The notes under the pieces: generated by a model
Databases searched by the model: none
What the model saw: the letters and a program-made list of their open reading frames with translations, nothing else
What the model was told of the DNA's origin: nothing
In this document: positions 24,848 through 33,271 of the stretch, piece after piece
How the letters are laid out: every line of letters starts with the position of its first letter
Numbering within the stretch: position 1 is the first letter of the stretch
Assembly: GCF_014202335.1 (NCBI RefSeq)
Contig: NZ_JACHGP010000020.1
Span: 62,001 to 126,000, forward strand
DNA from: Mycobacterium sp. AZCC_0083
GTDB taxonomy: Bacteria; Actinomycetota; Actinomycetes; Mycobacteriales; Mycobacteriaceae
Length of the DNA: 64,000 bases
Reading direction: 5' to 3'
Made by a program: the position numbers and the translations under genes

Positions 24848-26521
24848 ATGAAAGAGCCCGGCCCAGACGAACCGGTTGCGCGGCCTCTGCCCTCCCCGAG
24901 CATCAGCAGCGAGCGGTTCTGGACCAGCGGAGCCGACGGGCGGCTCCGGATCGCCCAATGCCAGGGCTGCCGCCGCTACCATCACCCGCCGCAGCCGATC
25001 TGCCCCGCATGCCGCTGCGCCGAGGTGACGATGACGCCGGTATCGGGACATGCGACCGTCGCCGGGTTCACCGTGAATCATCAGCAGTGGCTGCCGAAGT
25101 TCCCACCGCCCTACGTCGTCGCAGTCGTCGCCCTCGCCGAAGATCCGTCCACCCGACTGACGACGAACATCGTCGGCTGTGATCCCGGTGACGTCGCCAT
25201 CGGCATGCAGGTGCGCGTCGTGTTCGAGCAGCACGACGAGGTGTGGATCCCCCTGTTCGAACCCGACCCCGAGGCTTCGGGGGCCGGACAGGTCCCGGGC
25301 CCACGCGACCTGACCTCGGCAGTGCGCCCGATGGTGTCCACCAGCAAGTTTGAAGACAAGGTCGCTTTGACCGGGGTCGGCAGCTCGACCATCGGGCGCC
25401 GCCTCATGGTCGATCCGCTCTCCCTGACCGTCACGGCGTGCCTGCGTGCCGTCGAGGACGCCGGTCTGACCTTGGCCGACATCGACGGCCTGGCGACCTA
25501 TCCGGGAGGTTCCGTCGGGGGCATGTCCGAGGGCGGGGTCACCGCGTTGGAGGAGGCGTTGCGCATCCAGCCCACCTGGATCAGCGGTGGGGGCGAAGTT
25601 CCCGGGCCGAGCGGCAGCGTCGTGTCCGCGATGCTCGCCGTCGCGGCCGGGCTGTGCCGGCACGTGTTGTGCTTCCGGACCGTGTGGGAATCCACGCACA
25701 CCACCCTGGCCAGAGCCGCGACGTCCCGGTCCGGCGGCAGCCGAGGAGCGTCGGGCATGTTCGAGTGGCGCGCTCCGTTCGGCGCCATGTCGGCCGCCAA
25801 CTGGATCGGAATCAACGCCTCGCACTATTTCTGGCGCTACGGCGGCGACCGCGCATCAACGCTGGCGCCCATCGCGCTGACCGCGCGCGCGAACGCGGCG
25901 CGCAATCCGGCCGCGATCTACCGCGACCCGCTCACCCTGGATGACTACTTGTCGGCGCGAATGATCAGCTCGCCGTTCGGCCTCTACGACTGCGACGTGC
26001 CGTGCGACGGGGCCATCGCGGTGGTCGTGTCATCGATTGACACGGCGTTCGACCGACCGAAGTCGCCGGTGCTGGTCGAGGCCGTGGGCACGCAGGTGAT
26101 CGACCGAATCTCCTGGGACCAGGACACTCTCACCCACGAACCTCAGGTATTCGGACCGGCCGCGCATCTGTGGACCCGCACCAGCCTGCGGCCCGACGAT
26201 GTCGACGTCGCCGAGCTCTACGACGGATTCACCTTCAACGCCGTCTCGTGGCTGGAGGCGCTCGGATTCTGCGGCCTCGGGGAGGCCGCAGACTTCCTCG
26301 ATGGCGGAACGACCATCGCGCTGGACGGCAAGTTGCCGCTCAACACCCACGGCGGTCAGCTGTCGGCCGGACGGACCCACGGCTTCGGCTTCCTGGCCGA
26401 GGCGATCGCACAACTGCGGGGCGAGGCGGCCAACCGCCAGGTCGCCGACGCCCAGGTTGCGGTCGTCACCACCGGCGGCGGTACCCCCGGAGGAGCGCTG
26501 CTTCTGCGGCGAGGTGACTGA
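24848..26521 (+). CDS. fused DUF35 (zinc ribbon/OB-fold) and lipid-transfer thiolase-like aldolase
   Basis: A 557-residue fusion. ATG 24848 follows GGAGG. Residues about 15-165 form a DUF35 module: a rubredoxin-like zinc ribbon with Cys38, Cys41, Cys52 and Cys55, then an OB-fold. Residues about 170-557 form a thiolase-like lipid-transfer (Ltp2/SCP-x type) domain that lacks a nucleophilic cysteine at the usual place (PGPSGSVVSAM) but keeps AELYDGFTFN and the C-terminal LNTHGGQLSAGRTHG. In cholesterol side-chain removal, separate Ltp2 and DUF35-containing partners form a retro-aldolase releasing propionyl-CoA. Here both parts are one chain, so an aldolase cleaving a beta-hydroxyacyl-CoA is the best guess. 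Confidence 0.87.
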   Translation: MKEPGPDEPVARPLPSPSISSERFWTSGADGRLRIAQCQGCRRYHHPPQPICPACRCAEVTMTPVSGHATVAGFTVNHQQWLPKFPPPYVVAVVALAEDPSTRLTTNIVGCDPGDVAIGMQVRVVFEQHDEVWIPLFEPDPEASGAGQVPGPRDLTSAVRPMVSTSKFEDKVALTGVGSSTIGRRLMVDPLSLTVTACLRAVEDAGLTLADIDGLATYPGGSVGGMSEGGVTALEEALRIQPTWISGGGEVPGPSGSVVSAMLAVAAGLCRHVLCFRTVWESTHTTLARAATSRSGGSRGASGMFEWRAPFGAMSAANWIGINASHYFWRYGGDRASTLAPIALTARANAARNPAAIYRDPLTLDDYLSARMISSPFGLYDCDVPCDGAIAVVVSSIDTAFDRPKSPVLVEAVGTQVIDRISWDQDTLTHEPQVFGPAAHLWTRTSLRPDDVDVAELYDGFTFNAVSWLEALGFCGLGEAADFLDGGTTIALDGKLPLNTHGGQLSAGRTHGFGFLAEAIAQLRGEAANRQVADAQVAVVTTGGGTPGGALLLRRGD

Positions 26522-26536
26522 GCAGAGGACGGACGA

Positions 26537-26599
26537 ATGAGACTGGAACAGGATCACGAGATCGATCAGTTCCGCGCGGAGGGATCGTGGGTCAGGTGA
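26537..26599 (+). pseudogene. orphan 5' end of a gene, possibly CoA-ligase-like
   Basis: A 20-codon open frame with its own GAGGAC ribosome-binding site, beginning MRLEQDHEIDQF and continuing RAEGSWVR before TGA. Phrases like IDxFRAEGxW are typical of the first residues of some acyl-CoA ligases, so this may be the stump of a deleted ligase gene that followed the DUF35-Ltp gene. It overlaps the last codons of the convergent oxygenase gene. The assignment is a guess from a very short match. Confidence 0.35.
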
Positions 26600-27800
26600 G
26601 CGTCGGCTCGGCGTGCCGCGATTCGGTTTCGCTGCGGTCCGCTTCGTAGAGGGCGTTGTCCGCTTCTCCGAGCATGGCGTGGGCCGCTTCGAGGTTCTTG
26701 GCCTGTTCGGCGGACCACTTCTGTGGGTCGCGGCGGAGTTTGAGCCGGTGGGCGCGGATTCCGTTGATGGCGGCGGAAATGGCGGCGTCGGCGATCTTGT
26801 CCTCGCCGATCTGCAGTTCGTCGGCCACCGCGGTGCCGTGGAAGCGTCGGGCCAGGCTGTGCAACCCCTTGTTGCCGAGTGTTTCGGGCACACCGAGCGC
26901 TTCGGTCAACATGTCGGTGATCGAGTCGAGTGTCGCACCCGCCAATGTGACCGAATCCACGATCAACGGGCCGGTCACGGCCTGATAGAGCTCGTCGACC
27001 CGAGCGGCTTGCTCGTTGGTTTGGATGCCTTCGACCAGGTCGGGATCGATGCCCAGGATGTGCGCAACGACCCACCAATACCGGTAGAGCGTTGCGGTCT
27101 CCGCCGACGTGAGGCCGAAGCCCATGGCCTGTTCGGCGTTGAGCGTCGTGACGGTGAAGTCCATCCAGGTGCGGGCGAGATCGACCTGATTGATCGGTGC
27201 GCCATATGCCCCTTCGTCGAAGCCGTGCGTGCGCGCGAACCGGCGCATGTGTGCGTGCAGCATCCGGACCTGCAACGTCGCGACGTAGCCGGGCCTCCCT
27301 GGTCGGAGTCCGCCGGGCAGCATCACCGTGGCCACCCATTTACCGGTTTCGCGGATCCGTCGATCGGCACCCTCGACCAGTCGCCCCGTAGTGGCCAGGA
27401 CCTTGGATATCGACGGTGACTCATAGACCCGGATGAGTGCGCCGGCACTGAGGGATACGAGGTGCACCGGATTGGGCATGGTGAAGAACGGCATCGAGGC
27501 GTTGTCGAGCACATCGTCGTCGGCGTAGTCCGGCAGATTCTCAGTGGAAGCGAGCAGCGCAGCCACCGCCGGAGGCGGTGCGTCCAGAGAGGCGAGTCCG
27601 TGTCGGATCCCGGAGTCGAGTTGGTGGCGGACGTCGCGTCCGCCGGCGTGGATCTCTTCGACGACGGCATCCGCCAGTGGGTCACCGGTCGTCAGGGCCA
27701 CGTCGAGCAGATCGGCCCGCGATTGGCCGAACTGCAAAAGGACGCCGCTGTAGCGCCCGCGTTCCGTCGGCCAGGTGGGGGTGGCGGGGGCGGAGCCCAT
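26592..27800 (-). CDS. DUF2236 (MpaB-like) oxygenase
   Basis: A 402-residue protein of the DUF2236 family, heme-binding oxygenases or related enzymes that include rubber-cleaving Lcp and fungal MpaB. The conserved core has VRMLHAHMRRFARTHGFD and later QVDLARTWMDFTV; the arginine/histidine cluster of the first is the family signature around the heme. ATG 27800 follows GGAGG, so the in-frame ATG at 27845 is less likely. Another conserved pattern is YRYWWVVAHILGI. It could cleave a C=C bond or oxidise a terpenoid-like chain. It lies divergent from the TetR gene at 27949, with repeats between them. Confidence 0.82.
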   Translation of the reverse strand: MGSAPATPTWPTERGRYSGVLLQFGQSRADLLDVALTTGDPLADAVVEEIHAGGRDVRHQLDSGIRHGLASLDAPPPAVAALLASTENLPDYADDDVLDNASMPFFTMPNPVHLVSLSAGALIRVYESPSISKVLATTGRLVEGADRRIRETGKWVATVMLPGGLRPGRPGYVATLQVRMLHAHMRRFARTHGFDEGAYGAPINQVDLARTWMDFTVTTLNAEQAMGFGLTSAETATLYRYWWVVAHILGIDPDLVEGIQTNEQAARVDELYQAVTGPLIVDSVTLAGATLDSITDMLTEALGVPETLGNKGLHSLARRFHGTAVADELQIGEDKIADAAISAAINGIRAHRLKLRRDPQKWSAEQAKNLEAAHAMLGEADNALYEADRSETESRHAEPTLT

Positions 27801-27845
27801 CGTGCCTCCGTGGATTGGCAGGTATGCACGCGAATTGTGACACAA

Positions 27846-27895
27846 CAGTTATACACTGACGTTCATATCAGGACAATGGTGTATCGATTTATACA
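27846..27895. promoter_or_regulatory. paired inverted repeats in divergent promoter
   Basis: Two palindromes in the 148-base gap between the DUF2236 gene and the TetR gene: CAGT-TATAC-ACTG at 27846-27858 and TGTAT-CGATTT-ATACA at 27880-27895. Both contain TTATACA, 40 bases apart. TGTATCGAT recurs at 31586-31594, 25 bases before the thiolase start at 31561. Likely binding sites for the adjacent TetR protein. Confidence 0.45.
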
Positions 27896-27948
27896 GTATT
27901 GGCCAGATTCTGGCGGGTTTCTAGACGCTGCACGAGACGGGAGTCCTG

Positions 27949-28578
27949 GTGTCGAATGCGACCGAGCAGCGCATCATTGCCGCAGCCATCAGGCTCTTCT
28001 CCGAACGGAGCAGCGCGAACCTGACCATGAGTGATCTGGCCGCCGAAGCGGGCGTCGCCCGTGGAACGCTGTACCGCAACGTCGAGTCGGTGGAGCAGCT
28101 CTTCGATCAGGTCATCTCGGATTTGGGGGTGAAGCTGCATGCCAACATGGCCCTGTCGATCGATGCGCTTGGCGACATCGACCCGGCTCTGCGATTGCCC
28201 ACCGGGCTGCGCATGCTGATCCGAATTGCCCACGACGACCCCGCAATTGGAAGATTCATCGTCAGATTCGGCCTGACCAACGAGAGCCTTCGCAGCATCG
28301 TGTCTGGCCCGCCCATGCAGGACGTCGCGGCAGGCGTCGCAGCGCATCGCTTCGACGTCGGCGAGGCGTCGATGCTCGGCGTCGCCTCGCTGCTCATAGG
28401 CAGCGCTGTCGCCGCGATATGGACGGTCCTAGAGGGCCACCAAGGGTGGCGCGAAGCAGGCTCGAGCACCGCTGAACTCGTGCTGCGCGCCCTTGGCGTG
28501 TCATCCAGCGAAGCCCGTCGGATGTCCCGCACCCAGCTTCCCCCGTTTCGCGGGGCTGCCGCCATCGGCGGCAGCTAG
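27949..28578 (+). CDS. TetR-family transcriptional regulator
   Basis: A 209-residue TetR regulator from GTG 27949 with GGGAG upstream. The helix-turn-helix covers residues about 25-45 (LTMSDLAAEAGVARGTLYRN). The C-terminal domain is helical and resembles the common TetR C-terminal domain, with no known ligand. It is divergent from the DUF2236 oxygenase and convergent with the esterase/SDR/thiolase unit. Paired palindromes in its promoter region point to autoregulation; a partial match upstream of the thiolase at 31561 suggests that operon as a second target. Confidence 0.86.
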   Translation: MSNATEQRIIAAAIRLFSERSSANLTMSDLAAEAGVARGTLYRNVESVEQLFDQVISDLGVKLHANMALSIDALGDIDPALRLPTGLRMLIRIAHDDPAIGRFIVRFGLTNESLRSIVSGPPMQDVAAGVAAHRFDVGEASMLGVASLLIGSAVAAIWTVLEGHQGWREAGSSTAELVLRALGVSSSEARRMSRTQLPPFRGAAAIGGS

Positions 28579-28598
28579 CGCGACTCACGCACGAATCG

Positions 28599-29522
28599 TC
28601 AACCGAACTGGCGGGCCAGCCAGTCCGCGCTGTCACGCGCGGCGGTTCGGGCGAGGGCGGTGTGGGCGAACATGTCGAAGCCATGCACGGCGCCGGCGTA
28701 GACGTGCAGCTCGGTGGGCACCGCGGCCCGGCACAGTCGCGCTGCGAAGTCGATCGACTCGTCGCGCAGACAGTCGACGGTGCCGACGCCGATGAATGTC
28801 GATGGCAGGCCGCTCAATTCGGTGGCCCGGGCCGGCGCAGCATCCGCTGGCACATCGTCGGTGCCGCACCGGTCCCCGATATAACTGCGCCAGCCGAACG
28901 CATTGGATTCCCGACTCCACATGCGCAATCCTTCGAGTTGGCTCGATGGAGTCAGGCCGCGGTCGTCGAGCATCGGATATTCCAGGTATTGGAACGCCAC
29001 CGGGATGTCGGAGCCGTCTCGGCATCGCAGCGCGAGACCGGCGGCCAGCGCGCCACCTGCGCTTCGTCCGCCGATCCCGACCCGCCGCAGGTCGATCTGC
29101 AGATCACTGGCGTGCTCGACAATGAAGCGCAACCCAGCCTCGCAGTCGTCGAGCGGCCTGGGATACGGCGATTCGGGTGCCAACCGGTACTCGACGCTCA
29201 CGCAAACACAGCCCAGCCCGCGGCACCACTCGATCAGGCGCGCGTCGTCCATGTATCGGTTGCCGATCACCATCCCACCACCGTGCATCCAGTACAGGAC
29301 GGGCAGTTCGCCGACCGTGGTGGCTGGTCGCAGAACGGACAGTGCGACGTCACCGCGGTCAGTGGTCAGTTCGACACGATCGATGTCGGGCGCGGATTGC
29401 GGCTCGAACTCAGTCGCGCTGCGCATGCCGGGAAGGTTCTCGTTGGAGAAGTCGAAGTCGGGCATGTGCAGCAGACTCTCGCCGATCTCCGGGTCGACCC
29501 AGCCCGCTCGGGTCGTGGCCAT
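28599..29522 (-). CDS. alpha/beta hydrolase, hormone-sensitive-lipase family
   Basis: A 307-residue esterase of the HSL group. The oxyanion motif is YWMHGGGMVIG, the nucleophile serine is in GGRSAGG, the acid in VGTVDCLRDES and the histidine in AVHGFDMF, so the triad looks complete. ATG 29522 overlaps the upstream SDR stop; longer in-frame extensions run antisense-like through the SDR and are rejected. It probably hydrolyses a carboxylic ester or lactone in the pathway. Compare the relative at 39947, which has lost two of these residues. Confidence 0.88.
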   Translation of the reverse strand: MATTRAGWVDPEIGESLLHMPDFDFSNENLPGMRSATEFEPQSAPDIDRVELTTDRGDVALSVLRPATTVGELPVLYWMHGGGMVIGNRYMDDARLIEWCRGLGCVCVSVEYRLAPESPYPRPLDDCEAGLRFIVEHASDLQIDLRRVGIGGRSAGGALAAGLALRCRDGSDIPVAFQYLEYPMLDDRGLTPSSQLEGLRMWSRESNAFGWRSYIGDRCGTDDVPADAAPARATELSGLPSTFIGVGTVDCLRDESIDFAARLCRAAVPTELHVYAGAVHGFDMFAHTALARTAARDSADWLARQFG

Positions 29523-30358
29523 CAACCGACGCCCATCATGTGTTTGCCTGCACCGACGAGTCCCCCGTCGACGCGGAGGTCGCAGCCGGAGATGAACGCC
29601 GCCGCGTCGGACTCCAGAAAGGCGACCGCGGCGGCGATGTCCTCGGGACGCCCGGGAAGTGGTTGCTCGGAACGCTTTACCGGCGTCACATCGATCATGA
29701 GCGGAATGACGGGCTGACGTTCGAGTTCCAGCCTGCCCATCGGAGTGTCGATCAGGCCGGGCGAGATAGCCACGGTGCGACCGCCTTTCACGCCCCACGG
29801 CGCGGCCAGACGTTCGGCCAGCCGGACGACGCCGCGCTTGGCGAGAACGTAGGCCGTCGCGCTGTCGAGGGGGTGGCCCAGCGCCTGCTCGATGGCGGTG
29901 AGGAACCCGTCGGCCAGCGGATCGTCCAGTAGCGGCTCGGCGGCCGCCGCAATGTCGCTGTACCCGGCGATCGAGCCGATCAAGATCGCCGAGCTGCCCG
30001 GGGTCACGAGGGGAAACAACGCGTCGGTGATCCGCACCGAGCCGGCCAAATCGACGTCCAGTACGGTGCGAGCATCCGCCATCTCCGGCGAAACACCCGC
30101 GGTGTGCACCAGGCAGCGAAAGCTGCCCATGTCCAGCACGCGCTCGGCGACCGCCGCGATGTCAGCCGGAGAGGTCACGTCGCATCGCAGTGTCTCGACG
30201 CGCACCCCGTTGGCTTCGAGCTCAGCGCGGGCATGTTCGAGTTGCTCCTCGCCGAGGTCCACCAGAAGCAGACTCCCGCGGTGAGCCAACGCACGTGCGC
30301 AGGCCAGGCCCATTCCGCCTGCACCACCAGTGATCACCAGGACGTCGTCAGTTGCCAT
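29522..30358 (-). CDS. short-chain dehydrogenase/reductase, atypical
   Basis: A 278-residue SDR starting at ATG 30358 with GTAGGAG upstream. The cofactor motif is GGAGGMGLACA, catalytic serine in IGSIAGYS and Tyr-Lys in AYVLAKRG. Between serine and tyrosine there are about 15 more residues than in classical SDRs (AEPLLDDPLADGF and following), a feature seen in 3-alpha-hydroxysteroid dehydrogenase-like SDRs. This fits a bulky substrate. It sits 9 bases downstream of the thiolase and overlaps the esterase gene, forming a three-gene unit. Confidence 0.85.
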   Translation of the reverse strand: MATDDVLVITGGAGGMGLACARALAHRGSLLLVDLGEEQLEHARAELEANGVRVETLRCDVTSPADIAAVAERVLDMGSFRCLVHTAGVSPEMADARTVLDVDLAGSVRITDALFPLVTPGSSAILIGSIAGYSDIAAAAEPLLDDPLADGFLTAIEQALGHPLDSATAYVLAKRGVVRLAERLAAPWGVKGGRTVAISPGLIDTPMGRLELERQPVIPLMIDVTPVKRSEQPLPGRPEDIAAAVAFLESDAAAFISGCDLRVDGGLVGAGKHMMGVG

Positions 30359-30367
30359 GGTGCGCTC

Positions 30368-31561
30368 CTACAACCGCTCGATGATCGTCGCGTTCGCCAT
30401 CCCGCCACCTTCGCACATCGCCTGGAGGCCATAGCGACCGCCGGTGGCCTCCAAATGGTTCAAAAGCGTTGCTAGCAGCCGGGTTCCGGATGACCCGAGG
30501 GCGTGGCCCAACGCAATCGCTCCACCCCATGGATTGAGCCGCGCGGGATCGGCGCCAAGCTCCTGCGCCCACGCCAGTGGCACACAGGCAAATGCCTCGT
30601 TGACCTCATAGGCATCGATGTCGTCGAGCGTCAGGCCGCCACGGTGCAGCGCCCTGTTCGTCGCCGGGATGGGCGCGGTCAACATGTAGAGCGGATCGTC
30701 CCCGGCGACGGCGAACGCGTGGAATCGGGCGCGGGGCCGCAGGCCGCACGCCAGCGCCGTCTGTTCGCTCATGATCAACGCGGCCGACGCCCCGTCGGTC
30801 AGCGGGGACGAGTTTCCTGGGGTGATCCGCCAGTCGAGGGTGGGGAAGCGGGCGGCCGCTTCGGTCGAGGCGAAGGACGGCCTCAGCGTGCCGAGCGCTT
30901 CGGCTGTGGTCGCCGCCCGAATCGTCTCGTCGACGGAATGCGATGTGTGGCGGCCCTTCTCGTCGACGACCGGCATCGCGACGATCTCATCGGCGAAGCA
31001 TCCCGCGGCGGCCGCAGCCGCCGCCCGTTGGTGGGAGGTGACGGCGAACGCATCCAGGGAATCCTGATCAAGCTTCCAGCGCGCCGCCACCAGTTCGGCG
31101 GCCACGCCTTGCTTGACCAGGCCCTGCGGATATCGCGCCGCGACGCTCGGGCCGAACGTGTCGGCGCCCGACGATGCCGTTCCCATCGGAACCCGGCTCA
31201 TGGACTCCACGCCGCACGCGATCACTATGTCGTAGGCACCGGCCATCACGCCCTGCGCTGCGAAATGCACCGCCTGTTGGCTGGAACCGCATTGGCGGTC
31301 GACGGTGGTGGCGGGCACGGACTCCGGGAAGCCCGCGGCCAGGGCCGCGCTGCGGGCGATGTTGAAGCTCTGCTCACCCACCTGTTCCACGCAACCGGCG
31401 ATGACGTCATCGATACGGGCCGGATCCAGATCGTTTCGGGCCACGACCTCTGACAGCACCTGGCGCAACAGCTCGACGGGGTGGCAGCCCGATAGTGCGC
31501 CGCCGGGTTTGCCCTTGCCTGAGGCCAACCGGACGACGTCGACGATGACTGCGTTGTTCAT
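30368..31561 (-). CDS. acetyl-CoA acetyltransferase (thiolase)
   Basis: A 397-residue degradative-type thiolase with all catalytic residues: Cys91 in VDRQCGSSQQAVHF, the histidine in NPWGGAIALGHALG and the C-terminal cysteine in MCEGGGMANAT. It cleaves a 3-ketoacyl-CoA with CoA to give acetyl-CoA or propionyl-CoA. It is the first gene of a leftward unit with an SDR and an esterase. The TetR-site-like sequence TGTATCGAT is 25 bases upstream and an AT-rich stretch with GTGATCAC follows, so it is probably regulated with the DUF2236 gene. Confidence 0.92.
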   Translation of the reverse strand: MNNAVIVDVVRLASGKGKPGGALSGCHPVELLRQVLSEVVARNDLDPARIDDVIAGCVEQVGEQSFNIARSAALAAGFPESVPATTVDRQCGSSQQAVHFAAQGVMAGAYDIVIACGVESMSRVPMGTASSGADTFGPSVAARYPQGLVKQGVAAELVAARWKLDQDSLDAFAVTSHQRAAAAAAAGCFADEIVAMPVVDEKGRHTSHSVDETIRAATTAEALGTLRPSFASTEAAARFPTLDWRITPGNSSPLTDGASAALIMSEQTALACGLRPRARFHAFAVAGDDPLYMLTAPIPATNRALHRGGLTLDDIDAYEVNEAFACVPLAWAQELGADPARLNPWGGAIALGHALGSSGTRLLATLLNHLEATGGRYGLQAMCEGGGMANATIIERL

Positions 31562-31703
31562 TCCTTACTCCCACCTGGCGCGGCGTGTATCGATCACCGG
31601 TGGCGACGCCGGCACGAAGGGCAGTCTGCCACAGATGAAACTGATATATGCATACAGTGATCACATGGTTGTCGCTATTAGAATGTGATGGTCTACTGGA
31701 GAT

Positions 31704-31901
31704 ATGAAGGTGACAGTCGATCCCGATCTCTGTGAAGCGAACGCGTTGTGCGTGGCATCGGCCCCGGACGTGTTCGACCTGGTCGACGACGCGGTCGTCG
31801 ACATCCTGATTCCGCAGCCGCCTCCCGAACTGGAATCCGATGTACGTGATGCAGTTGCCGCGTGCCCGAAGCAGGCGCTGTGGATCCTCGATACGGACTG
31901 A
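31704..31901 (+). CDS. 3Fe-4S ferredoxin
   Basis: A 65-residue ferredoxin of the P450-associated type. It starts MKVTVDPDLC and has Cys10, Cys16 and Cys54 (C-x5-C ... CP), three ligands consistent with a 3Fe-4S cluster. The variable central residue of the first motif is Asn13 instead of the more usual His or Gly; in mycobacterial relatives this residue is known to tune redox potential. GGAG precedes the ATG closely. No P450 gene is adjacent; P450 genes at 18263-19507 and 38656-39927 are candidates to receive electrons from it. Confidence 0.88.
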   Translation: MKVTVDPDLCEANALCVASAPDVFDLVDDAVVDILIPQPPPELESDVRDAVAACPKQALWILDTD

Positions 31902-31933
31902 CTGCAGGCCCTCGCAGCTCGCGCAGGCAGACC

Positions 31934-31951
31934 TGCATTGCAGTAAATGCA
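31934..31951. promoter_or_regulatory. inverted repeat upstream of second amidohydrolase
   Basis: TGCATT-GCAGTA-AATGCA, 83 bases before the amidohydrolase start at 32034. Its arms are identical to those of the palindrome at 3050-3064, but the spacer is 6 rather than 3 bases, so the same protein may not recognise both. Confidence 0.35.
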
Positions 31952-32033
31952 CTCAGCGTTCTACTCTGAAGACAGTTCGTTCCACGTCTGGTGTTCGAGC
32001 CGGTGTACCAGTCGTTCCTGAAGGGAAACCAGC

Positions 32034-33161
32034 ATGCTGCCCGACGACGCCAAGATCATCTCCGTCGACGACCACGTCATCGAGCACCCGCGCGTCTGGC
32101 TCGACCGGGTGCCCGCCAAGTACGCGGAGGTGGCTCCGCGCATCGTGAAGCTGCCCGACGGCAACGACACCTGGCTATACGAAGGCAAGCAGTCCGGCAA
32201 CTTCGCGCTCAACGCCGTCGCGGGCAAGCACCCGCGCGACTTCGGGATGGACCCCCGCAGCTACGACGACATGCTGCCTGGCTGCCACGACATCGAGGAC
32301 CGCATCAAGGACATGGACATCGAGGGCGTCTGGGCCCAGTTGTGCTTCCCCAACTTCGGTGGCTTCGCAGGCAGCACCTTCCATACCGCCAGCGACAAAG
32401 AGTTCGCCAAGCTCTGCATCACCGCCTACAACGACTTCATCCTCGATGAGTGGTGCGGCTTCGCCCCCGAGCGCCAGATCCCGTTGATGATGGTGCCGTT
32501 CTGGGACGTCGAGGCCTCGGTCGCCGAGATCGAACGCACGGCCACCAAGGGTGCCAAGTCCATCTCCTTCCTCGAGGCGCCGCACAAGATCGGTCTGCCG
32601 TCCTACCACACCGACCACTGGGATCCGATCTTCCGCATCTGCGAGGAGGCCGGCCTGCCGCTGTCGATGCACTTCGGATCCGGCGGCATGCCGCAGGGAC
32701 TTGCCCGTGACGGCGACCTGTTCATCGGGATCGCGTTGTTCGGACTGAATTCGATGATGGCCACCGTGGATCTGCTGATGTCGGACGTGTTCTACAAGTT
32801 CCCCAACCTCAAGGTCGCGCTCTCCGAGGGCGGCATTGGCTGGATTCCGTACCTGCTGGAGCGCATCGACTACTCCTGGGGCCGGCACAAGTACTGGTGC
32901 AACGTCAATGCCGACAAGCTGCCCTCAGAGTTGTTCCGGGAGCACATCTTTGGATGCTTCATCTCCGACCAGTCCGGCATCGAGCAGCGCCATCGCATCG
33001 GTATCGACAACATCATGTTCGAAAGCGACTACCCACATTCCGACTCCAACTGGCCGCACACCCGAAAGCTGCTCGCCGAGCACCTCGTCGACGTGCCGGA
33101 CGAGGAGGCCCGCAAGATCGTCGAGCTCAACGCCCGCACCCTGTACAACTTTTGGGCCTGA
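32034..33161 (+). CDS. amidohydrolase family 2 metal-dependent hydrolase
   Basis: A 375-residue amidohydrolase-2 protein. It opens with IISVDDHVIEHP, has a conserved histidine in LPLSMHFGSGG and a metal-ligand aspartate in MFESDYPHSDSNWP. It differs substantially from the paralogue at 19509 but shares the subgroup pattern. Members of this subgroup are frequent in actinobacterial steroid and aromatic catabolic clusters, where they may hydrolyse or decarboxylate ring-cleavage products. It leads a rightward run with a 101-residue protein, a CoA ligase and a thiolase. Confidence 0.86.
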   Translation: MLPDDAKIISVDDHVIEHPRVWLDRVPAKYAEVAPRIVKLPDGNDTWLYEGKQSGNFALNAVAGKHPRDFGMDPRSYDDMLPGCHDIEDRIKDMDIEGVWAQLCFPNFGGFAGSTFHTASDKEFAKLCITAYNDFILDEWCGFAPERQIPLMMVPFWDVEASVAEIERTATKGAKSISFLEAPHKIGLPSYHTDHWDPIFRICEEAGLPLSMHFGSGGMPQGLARDGDLFIGIALFGLNSMMATVDLLMSDVFYKFPNLKVALSEGGIGWIPYLLERIDYSWGRHKYWCNVNADKLPSELFREHIFGCFISDQSGIEQRHRIGIDNIMFESDYPHSDSNWPHTRKLLAEHLVDVPDEEARKIVELNARTLYNFWA

Positions 33162-33271
33162 CGCCCACCATCGCCGTCTCCCGAGGCGGGAGCCCGGGAA
33201 TTCGCCGCTCATCCGTGCTCGGCGAAACGGGGGGACCAGCACGCTGTCCCACGCACCACGAAAGGTAGCCA

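Noticed and set aside
29523..29798. N-terminal extension of the esterase at 28599
   Set aside because: It overlaps the SDR gene, is Arg-rich, and ATG 29522 gives the family N-terminus with an ATGA overlap.
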